This document shows positions 19,283 to 29,145 of a DNA stretch of 64,000 nt, piece after piece. Position 1 is the first letter of the stretch. Every line of letters starts with the position of its first letter. This stretch comes from Labrys miyagiensis. GTDB lineage: Bacteria; Pseudomonadota; Alphaproteobacteria; Rhizobiales; Labraceae. The position numbers and the translations under genes were made by a program. A model generated the notes under the pieces. It did not search any database. It was not told the origin of the DNA and saw only the letters and a program-made list of their open reading frames with translations. Where the stretch lies: contig NZ_BSPC01000045.1 in assembly GCF_030160835.1 (NCBI RefSeq), positions 1 through 64,000 on the forward strand, given 5' to 3'.

Positions 19283-21553
19283 TCAATAGTTGACGATCGT
19301 GCCGAAATGGAAGGCCTGGGTGTCGTCGTGCTTGGCCTTGGTAAGGACGAAAGCGTAGTCGAAGCGCAGCGGACCGATGGGCGAGGCCCAGAGCAAGCTG
19401 GCGCCCACGGACGAGCGGATCGGATTGTTCTTATAAAGGTCGAAGGGCCGAACACCACTTCTAGCGACACCGGGGACAAAGAAACAGTTGCCGGTCCCGG
19501 CGGGGTTACCTGCAGGAAGCGGTCCGCACTGCTGGCTGAAATGCGTACCGCCATAACCGAACACCGAACCGGCGTCGGCGAAGATGGCGCCGCGCAGGCC
19601 GACTTCACGCGGCAGGCCGAAGATAGGGAACTGCAGTTCCAGCGTGCCGCCATAGTAGCTGGTTCCGCCGAGTCCATTGCCCTTGGAGCCGCCCGCCAGA
19701 TCCCGGTCGCCGATGCCACCCGGGGCGAAGCCGCGCACCAGATCGGGACCAGGATTGAACTGGTCGACGATGGCAATCTTTTCACCGCCGAAACCGACCA
19801 TGTAGCCACCCTGCGCGCGTGCCATGATCGTCAGGTCGTCGGTCAACGGATAATAGTAGCGTGAATCAACCGAAGACTTCACGAATTTCGCGTCGCCGCC
19901 AAGGCCCGCAATGTCCTGCTTGAACTGGGCGTAGAGACCTGTACTAGGCTGCTTCAGATCGTCCAGAGAGTTATACGTAAGCGTATAGCCAATCTGAGAA
20001 ACAAGGCGATTTTTACCGTCCAGTTCCTTGATGGCACGTGAAGCTTCACCATTGAGGTAGTTATTGTCGTTATACTGAGAAGGAATGGTGACCTTCTCAG
20101 TATAAAGCGAGTAGTTCACACCAACGGTGAAATTATCAGTGATCGGGAACGCCGCGCGGAGCGTGCCACCCGTGGTCTGATCCTTGTAGAACTGATAGTC
20201 GCTATCGTCCGTCGTCTTCGAGAAGAGGTCGAAGCCGGCGGCGATGCGCTGGCCCATGAAGTAGGGCTCGGTGAAGGACAGGCCATAGCCCTGCGTGCGC
20301 TGGCCATACTGGACCGACGCCTTCACATACTGGCCACGGCCGAGGAAGTTGCGCTCGGTGAGCGAAACTTCGCCGAGGAAGCCGTCCGACGTCGAGTAGC
20401 CGCCGCCGACCGAGAACTCACCGGTCGACTGGTCGACGACTTCGACATTCACAACAACGCGGTCAGGCTCGGAGCCCGGCGTGTTGGTGATCTTCACGCT
20501 CTGGAAGTAGCCGAGATTGCGCAGGCGGCGGGCCGCCCGGTCGATCATGGCCTGGTTGTAGGGGTCGCCTTCACCGATATCGAACTCGCGGCGGATGACA
20601 TAGTCACGCGTGCGGGTGTTGCCGGTAATGTTGATACGCTCGATGTAGACCTTGGCACCCTCTTCCACCACGTAGTTCACGCCGATCTGATCGCCGGCGT
20701 CATCACGGACGGCACGCGGGCGAACCTGTGCGAAGGGATGACCGGAGCCAGCGAGCTGGATGGTCATGTCCTCGACGGTCCTGTCCACGTCTTCGCCGCG
20801 ATAGGTCCAGTTGTTCCAGCTGTGAATGTTGTGCTGAAGCTCATCCGGATTGACGTCCGAGATGGTGGACTGAACCTGCGAGGGGCCGAACTTGTAGTAT
20901 TTCCCTTCATCGACCGTGACAGTGATGATGTAGCCGTCCTGCTTGTCGTTCAGCGAAGGCACCACGGAAAGCACGCGGAAGTCGGGATAGCCGTGGTTCA
21001 CATAGAACACGCGCAGACGCTCTTCGTCCGCAGCGAGTCGATCCGGATCATAGGTGTCGGTGGTGCGCAGCCAGCCCAGAAAGCCGGATTCGATCGTCAC
21101 CATCTGACGCTTCAGGCGCCAGTCGGAGAAATTATTATTGCCGACGAACTTGATCTCGTCGATGCCGATCTTCACGCCTTCCGCCACGGTGAAGACGAGG
21201 TCAACACGGTTGTTCGGCAGCGATACTTCACGATAGCTGATCTGGACCGTCGAGCGCCCGGCGCGGTTATAGGCCTCCTTCATGCGATCGATATCGGCAT
21301 TCACGGTGGCCTGGTTCAGCGGGCTGCCGGGCTTGGACTCCATGATGGAGGTGAGCTGATCCGACGTGACCTTCTTGTTCTTCTCGAAGACGATGCGGTT
21401 GATGATCGGCGCCGACCGCGCCGCAACCTGCTTCCTAGGCGCCGCTTCGGCCGAGCCAACCAAGGGAGAGGCTACAAAGGCACCGAACAGCGACGGAACC
21501 GCGACAGCCGCGAGGGCAACGCCCAGCTTCAACTTGTACATTGCTGTTGCCAT
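19283..21553 (-). CDS. bamA: Outer membrane protein assembly factor BamA
   Basis: BamA is the Omp85 core that folds beta-barrel proteins into the outer membrane. The 756 residues start with a signal peptide (hydrophobic to about residue 35, ending GSAEAA), then five POTRA domains (about 45-395; INRIVFEKNKKVTSDQL opens the first) and a 16-strand barrel. The lid motif VRGF occurs in DLVRGFAPGGIGDRDLAGG near 635, and the protein ends in HFGTIVNY, a C-terminal aromatic beta signal. bamE lies elsewhere in this window (44710). It follows rseP, as in many Gram-negatives. Confidence 0.97.
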   Translation of the reverse strand: MATAMYKLKLGVALAAVAVPSLFGAFVASPLVGSAEAAPRKQVAARSAPIINRIVFEKNKKVTSDQLTSIMESKPGSPLNQATVNADIDRMKEAYNRAGRSTVQISYREVSLPNNRVDLVFTVAEGVKIGIDEIKFVGNNNFSDWRLKRQMVTIESGFLGWLRTTDTYDPDRLAADEERLRVFYVNHGYPDFRVLSVVPSLNDKQDGYIITVTVDEGKYYKFGPSQVQSTISDVNPDELQHNIHSWNNWTYRGEDVDRTVEDMTIQLAGSGHPFAQVRPRAVRDDAGDQIGVNYVVEEGAKVYIERINITGNTRTRDYVIRREFDIGEGDPYNQAMIDRAARRLRNLGYFQSVKITNTPGSEPDRVVVNVEVVDQSTGEFSVGGGYSTSDGFLGEVSLTERNFLGRGQYVKASVQYGQRTQGYGLSFTEPYFMGQRIAAGFDLFSKTTDDSDYQFYKDQTTGGTLRAAFPITDNFTVGVNYSLYTEKVTIPSQYNDNNYLNGEASRAIKELDGKNRLVSQIGYTLTYNSLDDLKQPSTGLYAQFKQDIAGLGGDAKFVKSSVDSRYYYPLTDDLTIMARAQGGYMVGFGGEKIAIVDQFNPGPDLVRGFAPGGIGDRDLAGGSKGNGLGGTSYYGGTLELQFPIFGLPREVGLRGAIFADAGSVFGYGGTHFSQQCGPLPAGNPAGTGNCFFVPGVARSGVRPFDLYKNNPIRSSVGASLLWASPIGPLRFDYAFVLTKAKHDDTQAFHFGTIVNY

Positions 21554-21727
21554 CGGGTCTTAATCCCACTCTTTTTACCAAACCAATGTGAGTTTCGATG
21601 CCAAGCTTAAGAGGCCCGCATTGAGCTCATTGGAAATGCTTCTACAGGGTTTCCCGACGCATGCAAACCGACCGGGAAGAGGCAGTCGTCCTTTTTTGGG
21701 AGACCGTTGCGAATCCGCCACGCCCCT

Positions 21728-22852
21728 TCAGCCGCCATAAATTTGTCGTGACAGATCATGGCCCAACACCAAAACCGTAATTGTAATTATCAACATGAGG
21801 CCGATGCCGAATGAGAGCTCCTGCGCACGCGCCCCGAGCGGTCGCCCGCGCACCGCTTCGATGGTGTAGAACACGAGATGGCCGCCATCGAGCACCGGGA
21901 TGGGCAGCAGGTTGATGAAACCGACCGATACCGAAAGGCTCGCCGTGAGCAGGACAAGACCCATCAGCCCCATGGTTTCACCGATGGTCTTGGAGGCCAC
22001 CGCGATCCCGACAATGCCTGCAACCTGGTTCGGATCGCCACGGCCAACGATCCAGCCATAGATAAAATCTACTGACGCGCCAATGGTTTGGCCCGTAGCG
22101 AGGGTTCCCGTCCAGAGCGCGGTGAACGGGTCGAGCCGCTCCATGCCACCCGGCCCGATGCCGATCCTGCCTTGGGTAACAGGCTTGCCGTCAAGGCCCG
22201 GGGCCGTGGTGATTTTCGGCACGACGCTCACGTCGAAACTCTCCGATCCCCGTTGGATCGTCAGCTTCACGGGCTTGCCCGCCTCGCCCGCAATCAGGCC
22301 GGGAAGCTGGTCGAACACCGTAACCTTGGTGCCGTTGACTTCGACGATGCGGTCTCCCCTCTGCAACCCCGCCTTGGCGGCGGCGCCATCCACGCTCATC
22401 GGGCCAATTACGGGATCATTATTTGGGTAACCATAAATGGAAAATGCCGCTGCGAAGACGAAGATGGCGAGGATGAAATTGGCCAGCGGCCCGGCCGCGA
22501 CGATGGCGATGCGCTGCCAGACGGTCTTGTGAAACAGGCTCACCGCCCGCTCCTCCGGCGTCATCAATTGATTGCGTTCCACGTCGGGCATGGAGGCTGC
22601 ATTGGCGTCGCCGAAAAAGCGAACATAGCCACCGAGGGGGATGGCGGCCACTCGCCAATGCGTGCCGTGCCTGTCGTCGAAGCCGAAGAGTTCGGGCCCG
22701 AAGCCGATCGAGAAGGTCACCACCTTCACACCACACCACCGGCCCACAAGAAAGTGTCCGAGTTCGTGGAAGAAGATCAGGATGGAGATGATTATGACGA
22801 ACGGCACGAAACCGAGCGCGCCCATGCCAAGACTGTCGAGAACGCCCATCAT
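21728..22852 (-). CDS. rseP: Site-2 protease RseP
   Basis: An intramembrane zinc metalloprotease that cleaves anti-sigma factors and leftover signal peptides. The zinc motif HELGH is at residues 29-33 in the first transmembrane helix, a PDZ domain follows (about 115-210; AAAKAGLQRGDRIVEVNG), and the third zinc ligand is in PIPVLDGGHLVFY near 327. The start at 22852 is chosen because GAGG lies 9 bases upstream; ATG at 22897 would add 15 charged residues. dxr, commonly found between cdsA and rseP, is absent. Confidence 0.95.
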   Translation of the reverse strand: MMGVLDSLGMGALGFVPFVIIISILIFFHELGHFLVGRWCGVKVVTFSIGFGPELFGFDDRHGTHWRVAAIPLGGYVRFFGDANAASMPDVERNQLMTPEERAVSLFHKTVWQRIAIVAAGPLANFILAIFVFAAAFSIYGYPNNDPVIGPMSVDGAAAKAGLQRGDRIVEVNGTKVTVFDQLPGLIAGEAGKPVKLTIQRGSESFDVSVVPKITTAPGLDGKPVTQGRIGIGPGGMERLDPFTALWTGTLATGQTIGASVDFIYGWIVGRGDPNQVAGIVGIAVASKTIGETMGLMGLVLLTASLSVSVGFINLLPIPVLDGGHLVFYTIEAVRGRPLGARAQELSFGIGLMLIITITVLVLGHDLSRQIYGG

Positions 22853-22912
22853 CCCGTAACCCTCAAGCCTCGCCCGCGAGCGAGGCCCCTTTCCCAAAAT
22901 CCGATTCGGCCC

Positions 22913-23734
22913 CTACCAGGCCACGAACCCCGAAGCCGGATGCACGCCGGCGCGAAGCAGTCCAATCACCAGCGCCACGAAGGCCGCGGCCAGAAAGCCG
23001 TCGAGCCTGTCCATGACGCCGCCATGCCCCGGAATAACATGACTGGCATCTTTGGCATCAAAACGGCGCTTCAGGGCGGATTCAAGGAGATCGCCTCCCT
23101 GTGATACGGCGGCCAACACACCGCCCAGCAGCACCAGCACGAAGGAACCTGCCACCAGCCCGGCAGCAACCGCACCGAAGACCACGCCACCGATGAAGCC
23201 CGACCAGGTCTTCTTCGGGCTGATACTGGGCCAGAGCTTGGGGCCGCCCAGGGTCCGGCCGGTGAAGTAGGCCATGATATCGGAACCCCATACGATGGCG
23301 AACAGCACGAAGATGGCAAGCATACCATGCGGCTCGTCCAGGCGCAGCAGCGTCACTGGCAGGACGATACAGGCCGCATAGGGCAAAGCCGCCGCTGTCA
23401 GAAGCGGCTGGGGCCATGGGCGCGCGATGGCGACCGAACCGAGTACGATTGCTCCGCCGGCGATGACGAACAGGGCCGATATGCCTTGGCCTTCATAGGC
23501 GAAAGCCGTGGCCAGGATCAGGAAAGCGGAGGCCGCAATGACCGTGGGCCAATCCTTCGCCCCCGCCCGGATCAGAAACAGCCATTCGCACAGAACGGCA
23601 ATCGCGGCGAGCAGCCAGAACAGCGCGAAGGCAGGACCGCCGAGCCAATTGGTGAGAAGCGCCAGCCCAGCCATGACGAGGGCGGAAACGATGCGGACCG
23701 TGAGGTCGGACCAATTGGTCTTGGCGCTCGGCAT
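22913..23734 (-). CDS. cdsA: Phosphatidate cytidylyltransferase
   Basis: Makes CDP-diacylglycerol from phosphatidate and CTP, the branch point of phospholipid synthesis. The 273 residues contain seven or eight transmembrane segments and the family signature near the C-terminus, KRRFDAKDASHVIPGHGG followed by VMDRLDG. The motif SPKKTWSGFIGGVVFG lies near 168-183. It lies between uppS and rseP on the minus strand. Confidence 0.96.
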   Translation of the reverse strand: MPSAKTNWSDLTVRIVSALVMAGLALLTNWLGGPAFALFWLLAAIAVLCEWLFLIRAGAKDWPTVIAASAFLILATAFAYEGQGISALFVIAGGAIVLGSVAIARPWPQPLLTAAALPYAACIVLPVTLLRLDEPHGMLAIFVLFAIVWGSDIMAYFTGRTLGGPKLWPSISPKKTWSGFIGGVVFGAVAAGLVAGSFVLVLLGGVLAAVSQGGDLLESALKRRFDAKDASHVIPGHGGVMDRLDGFLAAAFVALVIGLLRAGVHPASGFVAW

Positions 23735-23874
23735 CTCAGAACCTGCAGGCCATCACGGCATGGCGGGCAATTTGCCGCATCCGCATTTGTTTCCCGTAAC
23801 GCCCGAACTGGAAGCACGCGCTGCCCTGCCCCTTCCTCCGCTCGATCGCCCTCACCCCGGAATCCACGCGAAGC

Positions 23875-24645
23875 CTAACCTGAAGTTGCCTGACGCGGCG
23901 GCGTAGGCTCGGACACACCGCCGAAACGACGGTCGCGAGCCTTGAACTCCGCCAGGGCCGCCTCCAGGGCGCTGCGGTCGAAATCAGGCCAGAGCAGCGG
24001 CAGGAAGACGAACTCGGCATAGGCCGACTGCCAGAGCAGGAAATTGGATATCCTCTGTTCGCCGGAGGTGCGGATCACGAGGTCGGGGTCGGGAATATCG
24101 ACGGTATGCAGCTTGCCCGCCAGCAGCTCCGGCGTGATCTCCTCCGGCTTCAGCGTACCGGCAGCGACCATCTCGGCCAGACGCCGGGCGGCGGTAGCGA
24201 TTTCCTGGCGGCCGCCATAGTTGAAGGCAACGATCAGAGTGAGGCCGGTATTGGCGGCGGTGAGGTTCTCGGCATCGACCAGAAGGTCGGCAAGCTCACC
24301 CTCCAGGCCGTCGCGTTCACCAATAATGCGGACACGAACGTTGCTGGCGTGGAGTTCGGCGAGGTCATTGCGCACGAAACGCTTCACCAGGCCCATGAGA
24401 TAGTCGACTTCCAGGCGAGGCCGCGACCAGTTCTCCGACGAGAAGGAGTAGAGCGTGAGATAGCGGATGCCGATATCGGACGCTGCGCGCACCGTGCGCC
24501 GCAAGGCCTCGACACCGCGGCGGTGCCCCTCGAAGCGCGGCATCAGGCGCTTGGATGCCCAGCGCCCGTTGCCGTCCATGATGATGGCGACGTGTGCCGG
24601 CAGCGTCGCCACATTCGCATCCTCGATCAGATCCCTGCCAAACAT
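23875..24645 (-). CDS. uppS: Undecaprenyl diphosphate synthase (isoprenyl transferase)
   Basis: Extends farnesyl diphosphate with isopentenyl units to the C55 lipid carrier for peptidoglycan and polysaccharides. The 256 residues show the cis-prenyltransferase motifs [16 protein letters not shown] (catalytic Asp24), [11 protein letters not shown] near 90 and the C-terminal [19 protein letters not shown] near 193-211. Its place after frr is conserved. Confidence 0.97.
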   Translation of the reverse strand: MFGRDLIEDANVATLPAHVAIIMDGNGRWASKRLMPRFEGHRRGVEALRRTVRAASDIGIRYLTLYSFSSENWSRPRLEVDYLMGLVKRFVRNDLAELHASNVRVRIIGERDGLEGELADLLVDAENLTAANTGLTLIVAFNYGGRQEIATAARRLAEMVAAGTLKPEEITPELLAGKLHTVDIPDPDLVIRTSGEQRISNFLLWQSAYAEFVFLPLLWPDFDRSALEAALAEFKARDRRFGGVSEPTPPRQATSG

Positions 24646-24776
24646 AAGTGCCTCGAAGCTTCATCCGCCCTATATTGGCACGAATTCTATCGAACGATCA
24701 TCCGGGGGACAGTGGATAATTAGTGTCAAAGCAGATGAAGAAATAATCCTTGCAGCTAGGTTGCAAGGCTTGTTTA

Positions 24777-25337
24777 TCACACTTGCAGGATCTCTTTTTC
24801 CTTGGTGGCGAGCGTCTTGTCGATTTCGGCGATCATCGCGTCCGTCGCCTTCTGCACCTGATCGGCCAGACGCTTCTCTTCATCCTCGCCGATAGTGCCG
24901 TCCTTCTCGGTCTTCTTCAAGACGTCCAGGCCGTCGCGTCGGACATGGCGAACCGCGACGCGGGCGGATTCGGCATATTTGTGCGCGACCTTCACCAGCT
25001 CCTTGCGCCGATCCTGCGTCATCTCCGGGATGCGCAGGCGGATGACCTGGCCCTCGGTCTGCGGATTGAGGCCAAGATTGGAATTGATGATGGCCTTTTC
25101 GACCGCGCCGACCATGCCCCGGTCCCACACCTGCACGCTGATCAGGCGCGGCTCGGGTACGGAGACGGTGGCAACCTGGGAGAGCGACATGCTGGCGCCA
25201 TAGGCCTCGACATGCACCGGCTCAAGCAGGGAGGAGGAGGCACGGCCAGTGCGTAGCCCGCCCAACTCATGCTTGAGTGCATTGAGCGCGCCGTCCATGC
25301 GGCGCTTGACGTCGGCAATATCGAATGACGCAGACAT
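24777..25337 (-). CDS. frr: Ribosome recycling factor
   Basis: With EF-G, RRF splits post-termination ribosomes. The 186 residues have the expected two-domain pattern, with [20 protein letters not shown] near 27-46 and the C-terminal [18 protein letters not shown] helix near 130-148. It lies 33 bases after pyrH. Confidence 0.97.
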   Translation of the reverse strand: MSASFDIADVKRRMDGALNALKHELGGLRTGRASSSLLEPVHVEAYGASMSLSQVATVSVPEPRLISVQVWDRGMVGAVEKAIINSNLGLNPQTEGQVIRLRIPEMTQDRRKELVKVAHKYAESARVAVRHVRRDGLDVLKKTEKDGTIGEDEEKRLADQVQKATDAMIAEIDKTLATKEKEILQV

Positions 25338-25370
25338 GGTCCTGCCCTCGGAATCTTCTGGTTTGGACGA

Positions 25371-26087
25371 TCAATCGGTGACCAGGGTGCAGGGAGCCTG
25401 CCCCCGCAGCACTGCGGCGATCGATCCGGCTTCATGAATCGAAAAGACGATTATCGGCAAGCGGGCCTCTCGGGCAAGGGCAAACGCAGCCGTATCCATG
25501 ATCTTGAGGTCCTTTCGGATCACTTCGTCATGGGTGATCCGGTCATAGCGGGTGGCGGTAGGGTCCTTCTTCGGATCGGCCGTGTAAATGCCGTCCACCT
25601 GCGTGCCCTTCATCAGGACATTGCATTCGAGCTCCGCAGCACGCAGCGCCGCACCCGTATCTGTGGTGAAGAAGGGATTGCCGGTGCCGCCGGCGAGCAG
25701 GACCACGCGGTCCTTGGCGAGGTGCTCCATCGCCTGCTGGCGCGTATAGGTCTCGACCACCGATGGCATGGCGACACCCGACATGGCGCGGGCAGACTGA
25801 CCGAGCGAGGCGAGCTGGGCTTCGAGCGCGATCACGTTCATCACCGTGGCCAGCATGCCCATGGAGTCGGCTGCGGGGCGCGAGAGGCCCATGCCCGCGA
25901 TCTGCGAACCGCGGAAGATATTGCCGCCGCCAACCACGACTGCCACTTCCACGCCGAGTTTCACCGCCTCGATGACGTCCTCGGCGATGCGGCGCACCGT
26001 GCCCCGGTCGATGCCGAAGGCTTCCTTGCCCATCAGAGCCTCGCCGGAGAGCTTTACCAGGACGCGTTTATAGGGAAGTGCCGTCAT
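25371..26087 (-). CDS. pyrH: UMP kinase
   Basis: Phosphorylates UMP to UDP; the bacterial hexameric enzyme of the amino acid kinase fold. The 238 residues include VLVKLSGEALMG near 9-20, VAVVVGGGNIFRG near 48-60 and GGTGNPFFTTDTGAALRA near 133-150. The ATG at 26087 gives the family start (MTALPYKRVLVKL); an in-frame ATG at 26165 would add an unlikely arginine-rich lead. Confidence 0.97.
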   Translation of the reverse strand: MTALPYKRVLVKLSGEALMGKEAFGIDRGTVRRIAEDVIEAVKLGVEVAVVVGGGNIFRGSQIAGMGLSRPAADSMGMLATVMNVIALEAQLASLGQSARAMSGVAMPSVVETYTRQQAMEHLAKDRVVLLAGGTGNPFFTTDTGAALRAAELECNVLMKGTQVDGIYTADPKKDPTATRYDRITHDEVIRKDLKIMDTAAFALAREARLPIIVFSIHEAGSIAAVLRGQAPCTLVTD

Positions 26088-26204
26088 GATTGCTGCTCCG
26101 ATTCGCTGGCCACTTATACAACAGGCGGCACGAGGCCGCCTGTTGGTCGTCTCTATCATCCACATGGCCGAAGCATGACCATGTGATCATTTTCTCGACC
26201 TGTC

Positions 26205-27137
26205 TCAGGCGGCGTGCCCGGCCTGGGCGGCGACTTCGGCAGCGAAGTCGCTTTCCTGCTTTTCGATGCCCTCGCCGAGGGCGTAGCGGATGAAGCCAGC
26301 CACCTTGATCGGGCCACCAGCGGCACCTTCGCTCTCCTTGAGAGCCTGGCCGACCGATTTCGAAGGCTCGAAGATGAAGGGCTGCTCGAGCAGCGTCACT
26401 TCCTTGAAATAGGTCTTGATGCCGCTCTCGACGATCTTGGCGATCGCCGCTTCCGGCTTGCCCTGCTCGCGATACTTATCGGCCAGGATGCCCTTCTCAC
26501 GCTCGATGGTGGCGGCATCGACGCCGGCGGCATCGACCGCAACCGGATTGGAGGATGCGACATGCATGGCGATCTGGCGGCCGAGCTCGGCAAGCTTCTC
26601 GGCATTGCCGCCGGTCGACTCGAGCGCGACGATCACGCCGATACGGCCCTTGTTCGGCACCACCGGGTTATGGACATAGGTGGCCAGAGCCCCCTGGCCG
26701 ACCGACAGCGTCTCGGCACGGCGCAGCGACATATGCTCGCCGATCTTGGCGACCGTGGCGGAGATCTTGTCGGCAACGGTGCCCTCACCGCCGAACGGAG
26801 CGGCCTTGATGGCTTCCACATCGCTGCCGACCTTGAGCGCCACCCCGGCGATCCCGGACACGAGATCCTGGAATTCCGGATTGCGAGCCACGAAGTCGGT
26901 CTCGGAGTTCACCTCGACGGCAACGCCCTTGTTGCCCTCGACCAGCAAGGCGACCAGGCCTTCGGCGGCCACGCGGCCGGCCTTCTTGGCGGCCTTGGAC
27001 AGGCCTTTCTTGCGCAGCCAATCCACAGCCGCTTCGATGTCGCCGGCCACCTCGGTGAGAGCAGCCTTGCAATCCATCATGCCCGCGCCGGTCTGTTCGC
27101 GCAGGTCCTTCACCATGGCGGCGGTAATGTTCGACAT
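26205..27137 (-). CDS. tsf: Elongation factor Ts
   Basis: The nucleotide exchange factor for EF-Tu. The 310 residues begin [21 protein letters not shown], the standard UBA-like N-terminal domain, followed by [19 protein letters not shown] and the core with [11 protein letters not shown] near 78-88 that contacts EF-Tu. The ATG at 27137 is the family start. It follows rpsB, as in most bacteria. Confidence 0.97.
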   Translation of the reverse strand: MSNITAAMVKDLREQTGAGMMDCKAALTEVAGDIEAAVDWLRKKGLSKAAKKAGRVAAEGLVALLVEGNKGVAVEVNSETDFVARNPEFQDLVSGIAGVALKVGSDVEAIKAAPFGGEGTVADKISATVAKIGEHMSLRRAETLSVGQGALATYVHNPVVPNKGRIGVIVALESTGGNAEKLAELGRQIAMHVASSNPVAVDAAGVDAATIEREKGILADKYREQGKPEAAIAKIVESGIKTYFKEVTLLEQPFIFEPSKSVGQALKESEGAAGGPIKVAGFIRYALGEGIEKQESDFAAEVAAQAGHAA

Positions 27138-27287
27138 CAGGGAATACCTCGTTGGGAAACCGGAATCAGTCCGGCGATGGGAAGCGGCCCGGCGCTTAGC
27201 ATTCCGATGTGACAAACGGAATGCGAGCAACCGGGCCGTATTTCACGATATATAGGATGGGCGCGGAAAAATTGCAGCCCGTCGATC

Positions 27288-28295
27288 TCAGGCGCCGGCG
27301 ACCAGGTTGCGAGCGAGCTCCACCCAGCCATCGCGCTCTACGCGGCCGTTGAGCTTGAGTTCGCTGTCGACCTTGGCGATATCTTCCGGCGTCATGGCAG
27401 CAAACTGCCAGTAATGCCACAGACCGCCTTCGTTCAGCTTCTTCTCAAGCTGCGGGCCGACACCGGTCAGCTTCGACAGATCGTCGGGAGCGCCGCGGGG
27501 AGCCGAGAGAAGTTCGAAAGTCTCGCCCGAGGTCTCCTCGGCAACCGGCAGTTCCTCGACAACCGGCGCTTCCTCGGCCCCGATATCGATGCCGAGATCG
27601 CCATGAGCGCGGGAAATGCCATCGAGAGCGGCGCGGGCAACGAGGTCGCAATAGAGCGACAGGGCGCGGCCGGCATCGTCATTGGCCGGAATTGGGAAGG
27701 TAATGCCATCGGGATCGGAATTCGAATCGAGGATCGCAGCCACCGGAATGTTGAGGCGGCGGGCTTCCTTGATCGCGATGTCTTCCTTGTTGGTATCGAT
27801 GATGAAGATCAGGTCGGGCGTGCCGCCCATGTCCTTGATACCGCCGAGGGCGCGCTCGAGCTTGTCGCGCTCGCGGGTCAGGTCGAGGCGCTCCTTCTTG
27901 GTGTAACCCTGCTGGGCGCCACCGGAGAGCAGTTCGTCGAGCTTGCGCAGACGCTGGATCGAGTTCGAGATCGTCTTCCAGTTGGTCAGCGTGCCGCCGA
28001 GCCAACGCGAATTGACGTAATACTGAGCCGAACGGCGGGCCGCATCAGCCACCGCATCCTGAGCCTGGCGCTTTGTGCCGACGAAGAGCACGCGGCCGCC
28101 GCGGGCAACCGTGTCGGACACGGCCTGCAAAGCGCGGTGGAAGGCCGGAACCGTCTGCGCGAGGTCGATGATGTGAATGCCGTTGCGCACGCCGAAGAGA
28201 TAGGGACCCATCTTCGGGTTCCAGCGATGCGACTGATGGCCGAAATGCGCGCCCGCTTCGAGGAGCTGGCGCATCGAGTAATCTGGCAGTGCCAT
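27288..28295 (-). CDS. rpsB: 30S ribosomal protein S2 with C-terminal extension
   Basis: The 335 residues are about 95 longer than E. coli S2. The S2 core runs from [20 protein letters not shown] to about residue 235 ([44 protein letters not shown]). The extra C-terminus has an acidic linker ([14 protein letters not shown]), then a helix-hairpin-helix-like module [16 protein letters not shown] with a following [18 protein letters not shown]. Such tails are known in S2 of several Rhizobiales; their role is unclear. The ATG at 28295 is the family start. Confidence 0.96.
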   Translation of the reverse strand: MALPDYSMRQLLEAGAHFGHQSHRWNPKMGPYLFGVRNGIHIIDLAQTVPAFHRALQAVSDTVARGGRVLFVGTKRQAQDAVADAARRSAQYYVNSRWLGGTLTNWKTISNSIQRLRKLDELLSGGAQQGYTKKERLDLTRERDKLERALGGIKDMGGTPDLIFIIDTNKEDIAIKEARRLNIPVAAILDSNSDPDGITFPIPANDDAGRALSLYCDLVARAALDGISRAHGDLGIDIGAEEAPVVEELPVAEETSGETFELLSAPRGAPDDLSKLTGVGPQLEKKLNEGGLWHYWQFAAMTPEDIAKVDSELKLNGRVERDGWVELARNLVAGA

Positions 28296-28322
28296 GGTAG
28301 TAAACCCCGGTTTAAAAGCCTC

Positions 28323-28411
28323 CGCGGACATCCACCGTGCTCGCCTCGCCAGACCATTCCGGCCCAAAGCAATAGCACGGCACCGGAGCAACTTGCGCTG
28401 CTTCGTCCGCG
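28323..28411 (-). promoter_or_regulatory. Putative structured rpsB leader
   Basis: Within the roughly 125-base leader, CGCGGAC (28405-28411, read on the minus strand) can pair with GTCCGCG (28323-28329), closing an 89-base domain that ends 27 bases before the start codon. S2 represses its own operon through leader RNA in several bacteria; that this stem serves such a role is inferred. Confidence 0.4.
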
Positions 28412-28426
28412 TGTGGAATGGGCGGG

Positions 28427-28455
28427 TCTATAAGGGCGCGCCCTCGAATAAGCAA
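28427..28455 (-). promoter_or_regulatory. rpsB-tsf promoter
   Basis: On the minus strand, TTGCTT (28450-28455), 17 bases, then TATAGA (28427-28432) form a near-consensus housekeeping promoter. It precedes rpsB by about 130 bases. Confidence 0.6.
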
Positions 28456-28496
28456 GCGCGAACTGCGCAAATTCCATCCGTCTGACCGGATCTCGA

Positions 28497-28904
28497 TCAG
28501 GATGACGGCGCTATAAGCCGCACCGTGGGGAAGTAGGTCTGATAGCGCCGAACATCACGCGTGAGAATCGGCCAGCCTTGCGCGGCCGCATGGGCCCCTA
28601 TGAAGAAGTCAGGCAGCACCCCAGTGCGCGTACCGCCATTGGCGCGATACTGCCGAAAGGCCTTGCCTGCTAGGAATAGAGCGGCCCGGGGCATCGGCAC
28701 AAGACCAACCATGGTCTCCGCGAGCATAAGGTCGAGGTCCTCAATCCGCTGAAATCCCATCGATATCTCGGAATAGATGACGTCATTGATCAAAATAGAG
28801 CCCGCAAGCGCAGCCTCCTCCAGCCGCGCCAACGACCATGACGACCAGGCGGAATCGTTTGTTACCAGGTCAATCAAGATATTGGCGTCGACGAGAACCA
28901 TCAA
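28497..28904 (-). CDS. PIN-domain toxin (VapC-like)
   Basis: A 135-residue PIN-domain nuclease with the acidic set D6 (LVDANILIDL), E46 (IYSEISMG), D99 (LPDFFIGAHA) and D117 (LTRDVRRYQTYFP). The last motif, ILTRDxxRY, is typical of VapC toxins. Its start overlaps the stop of the AbrB-type antitoxin (ATGA). The pair lies upstream of rpsB in the same orientation but is separated by the rpsB promoter, so it is not part of that operon. Confidence 0.9.
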   Translation of the reverse strand: MMVLVDANILIDLVTNDSAWSSWSLARLEEAALAGSILINDVIYSEISMGFQRIEDLDLMLAETMVGLVPMPRAALFLAGKAFRQYRANGGTRTGVLPDFFIGAHAAAQGWPILTRDVRRYQTYFPTVRLIAPSS

Positions 28905-29134
28905 TCCTCACCGCGCGTCATAGCCATGATCTCATCCGTGCTGAGGCCCGCATCCGCGCTGCCCCGCCATTTGGCGAAGCGGCTCGCAGCCTCCTTCTTG
29001 TCCGCCTTGACCAGCACGATACTGCCGTCGGGAGCGCGCCGGAAGTCGATGAGGCTGCCTGGCCCCACGCCAAGCAGATCGCGCACTTCCTTCGGCAGCG
29101 TCACCTGCCCCTTGCTTGTCACTGTCGCTGTCAT
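28901..29134 (-). CDS. AbrB/MazE-family antitoxin
   Basis: A 77-residue protein with an N-terminal swapped-hairpin DNA-binding domain (MTATVTSKGQVTLPKEVRDLLGVGPGSLIDF, residues 1-31) and a C-terminal tail that would bind the toxin. The ATG at 29134 is chosen because GAGG lies 8 bases upstream; an ATG at 29170 falls inside the operator palindrome. It is the first gene of the pair. Confidence 0.9.
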   Translation of the reverse strand: MTATVTSKGQVTLPKEVRDLLGVGPGSLIDFRRAPDGSIVLVKADKKEAASRFAKWRGSADAGLSTDEIMAMTRGED

Positions 29135-29145
29135 CGAGCACCTCG

